Part shown: in pieces, positions 63,979 through 64,000 of the stretch | How the letters are laid out: each line of letters begins with the position of its first letter | Position numbering within the stretch: position 1 is the stretch's first letter | DNA from: Pseudomonas sp. PDM04 | Lineage (GTDB): Bacteria; Pseudomonadota; Gammaproteobacteria; Pseudomonadales; Pseudomonadaceae | Assembly: GCF_014851765.1 (NCBI RefSeq) | Contig: NZ_JACVAI010000003.1 | Span: forward strand, 1 to 64,000 | Direction of reading: 5' to 3' | DNA length: 64,000 bases | Position numbers and translations under genes: made by a program | The notes under the pieces: generated by a model | What the model saw: only the letters and a program-made list of their open reading frames with translations | Told to the model about the DNA's origin: nothing | Database searches by the model: none

Positions 63979-64000
63979 ATGAGCACGCCGCGCTTTCTTG
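63979..64000 (+). CDS. Start of an unidentified gene, cut by the window edge
   Basis: An ATG followed by seven sense codons (MSTPRFL) starts 3 bases after the hpt stop, with AAAGGA about 12 bases upstream inside hpt. It is too short to identify. Confidence 0.5.

Overview
The window is chromosomal DNA of a fluorescent-group Pseudomonas. The protein sequences, the gene order (hemA-prfA-prmC-murI, lolB-ispE-tRNA-prs, rplY-pth-ychF, upp-uraA-hpt) and the many REP elements with a GTGGGAGCGAGC...GCTCGCGATGG core all fit that group. Base and codon use look even, and I see no phage, insertion sequence, integron or CRISPR array. The window opens in the last part of a 5S rRNA, so an rRNA operon lies immediately to the left.

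Layout. 0.2-3.8 kb: a lipid-transport operon made of two half-size LetA/PqiA proteins and a six-MCE-domain LetB/PqiB-type tunnel protein. 3.9-8.75 kb: a mksF-mksE-mksB condensin operon without mksG. Divergent from it are a HolD-like gene and rimI. 10.2-25.6 kb: a mixed accessory region holding beta-carbonic anhydrase, a SET-domain protein, two uncharacterised proteins, an AtoE-type transporter, an MHS-type transporter, a BdlA-like soluble chemoreceptor, a flavin reductase, a cupin, an AraC regulator, a LysE exporter, an MFS exporter, D-Ala-D-Ala ligase and gamma-glutamyltranspeptidase. 25.7-34.6 kb: tRNA-Met, an amidase linked to a polyamine-type ABC importer, a divergent LysR regulator and a membrane chemoreceptor. 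35-48.2 kb: an Fsr-like MFS gene and then a conserved housekeeping block (ychF, pth, rplY, prs, tRNA-Gln, ispE, lolB, a TPR lipoprotein, then divergently hemA, prfA, prmC, moeB, murI), followed by pagL.

48.9-61.2 kb is the most interesting part. Nine tightly overlapping minus-strand genes run from 57649 down to 49277: a YbgA-type DUF523/DUF1722 protein, a MerR/LitR-type regulator, photolyase, an NTF2-like protein, an SDR, an FAD amine-oxidase-like protein, DUF1365, a Cfa-type lipid methyltransferase and DUF2878. The leader contains a good sigma70 promoter (TTGACT, 16 bp, TATGAT). It is flanked and overlapped by two perfect TGTACA-N12-TGTAYA repeats, the operator published for the light-responsive PplR (class II LitR) regulators of P. 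putida. A third, one-mismatch copy lies between a second divergent pair: an FAD oxidoreductase plus Trp-rich protein, and a YfcH epimerase plus ferrochelatase. The regulator lacks the residues needed to bind B12. I read the region as a light-induced photo-oxidative-stress regulon that joins DNA repair, membrane-lipid modification and possibly the last step of haem synthesis.

61.3-64 kb: uraA and upp on the minus strand, a divergent hypoxanthine-type phosphoribosyltransferase, and the first codons of one more gene cut by the window edge. Long open frames antisense to mksB, ychF, the TPR gene and others are high-GC codon artefacts and are not annotated.
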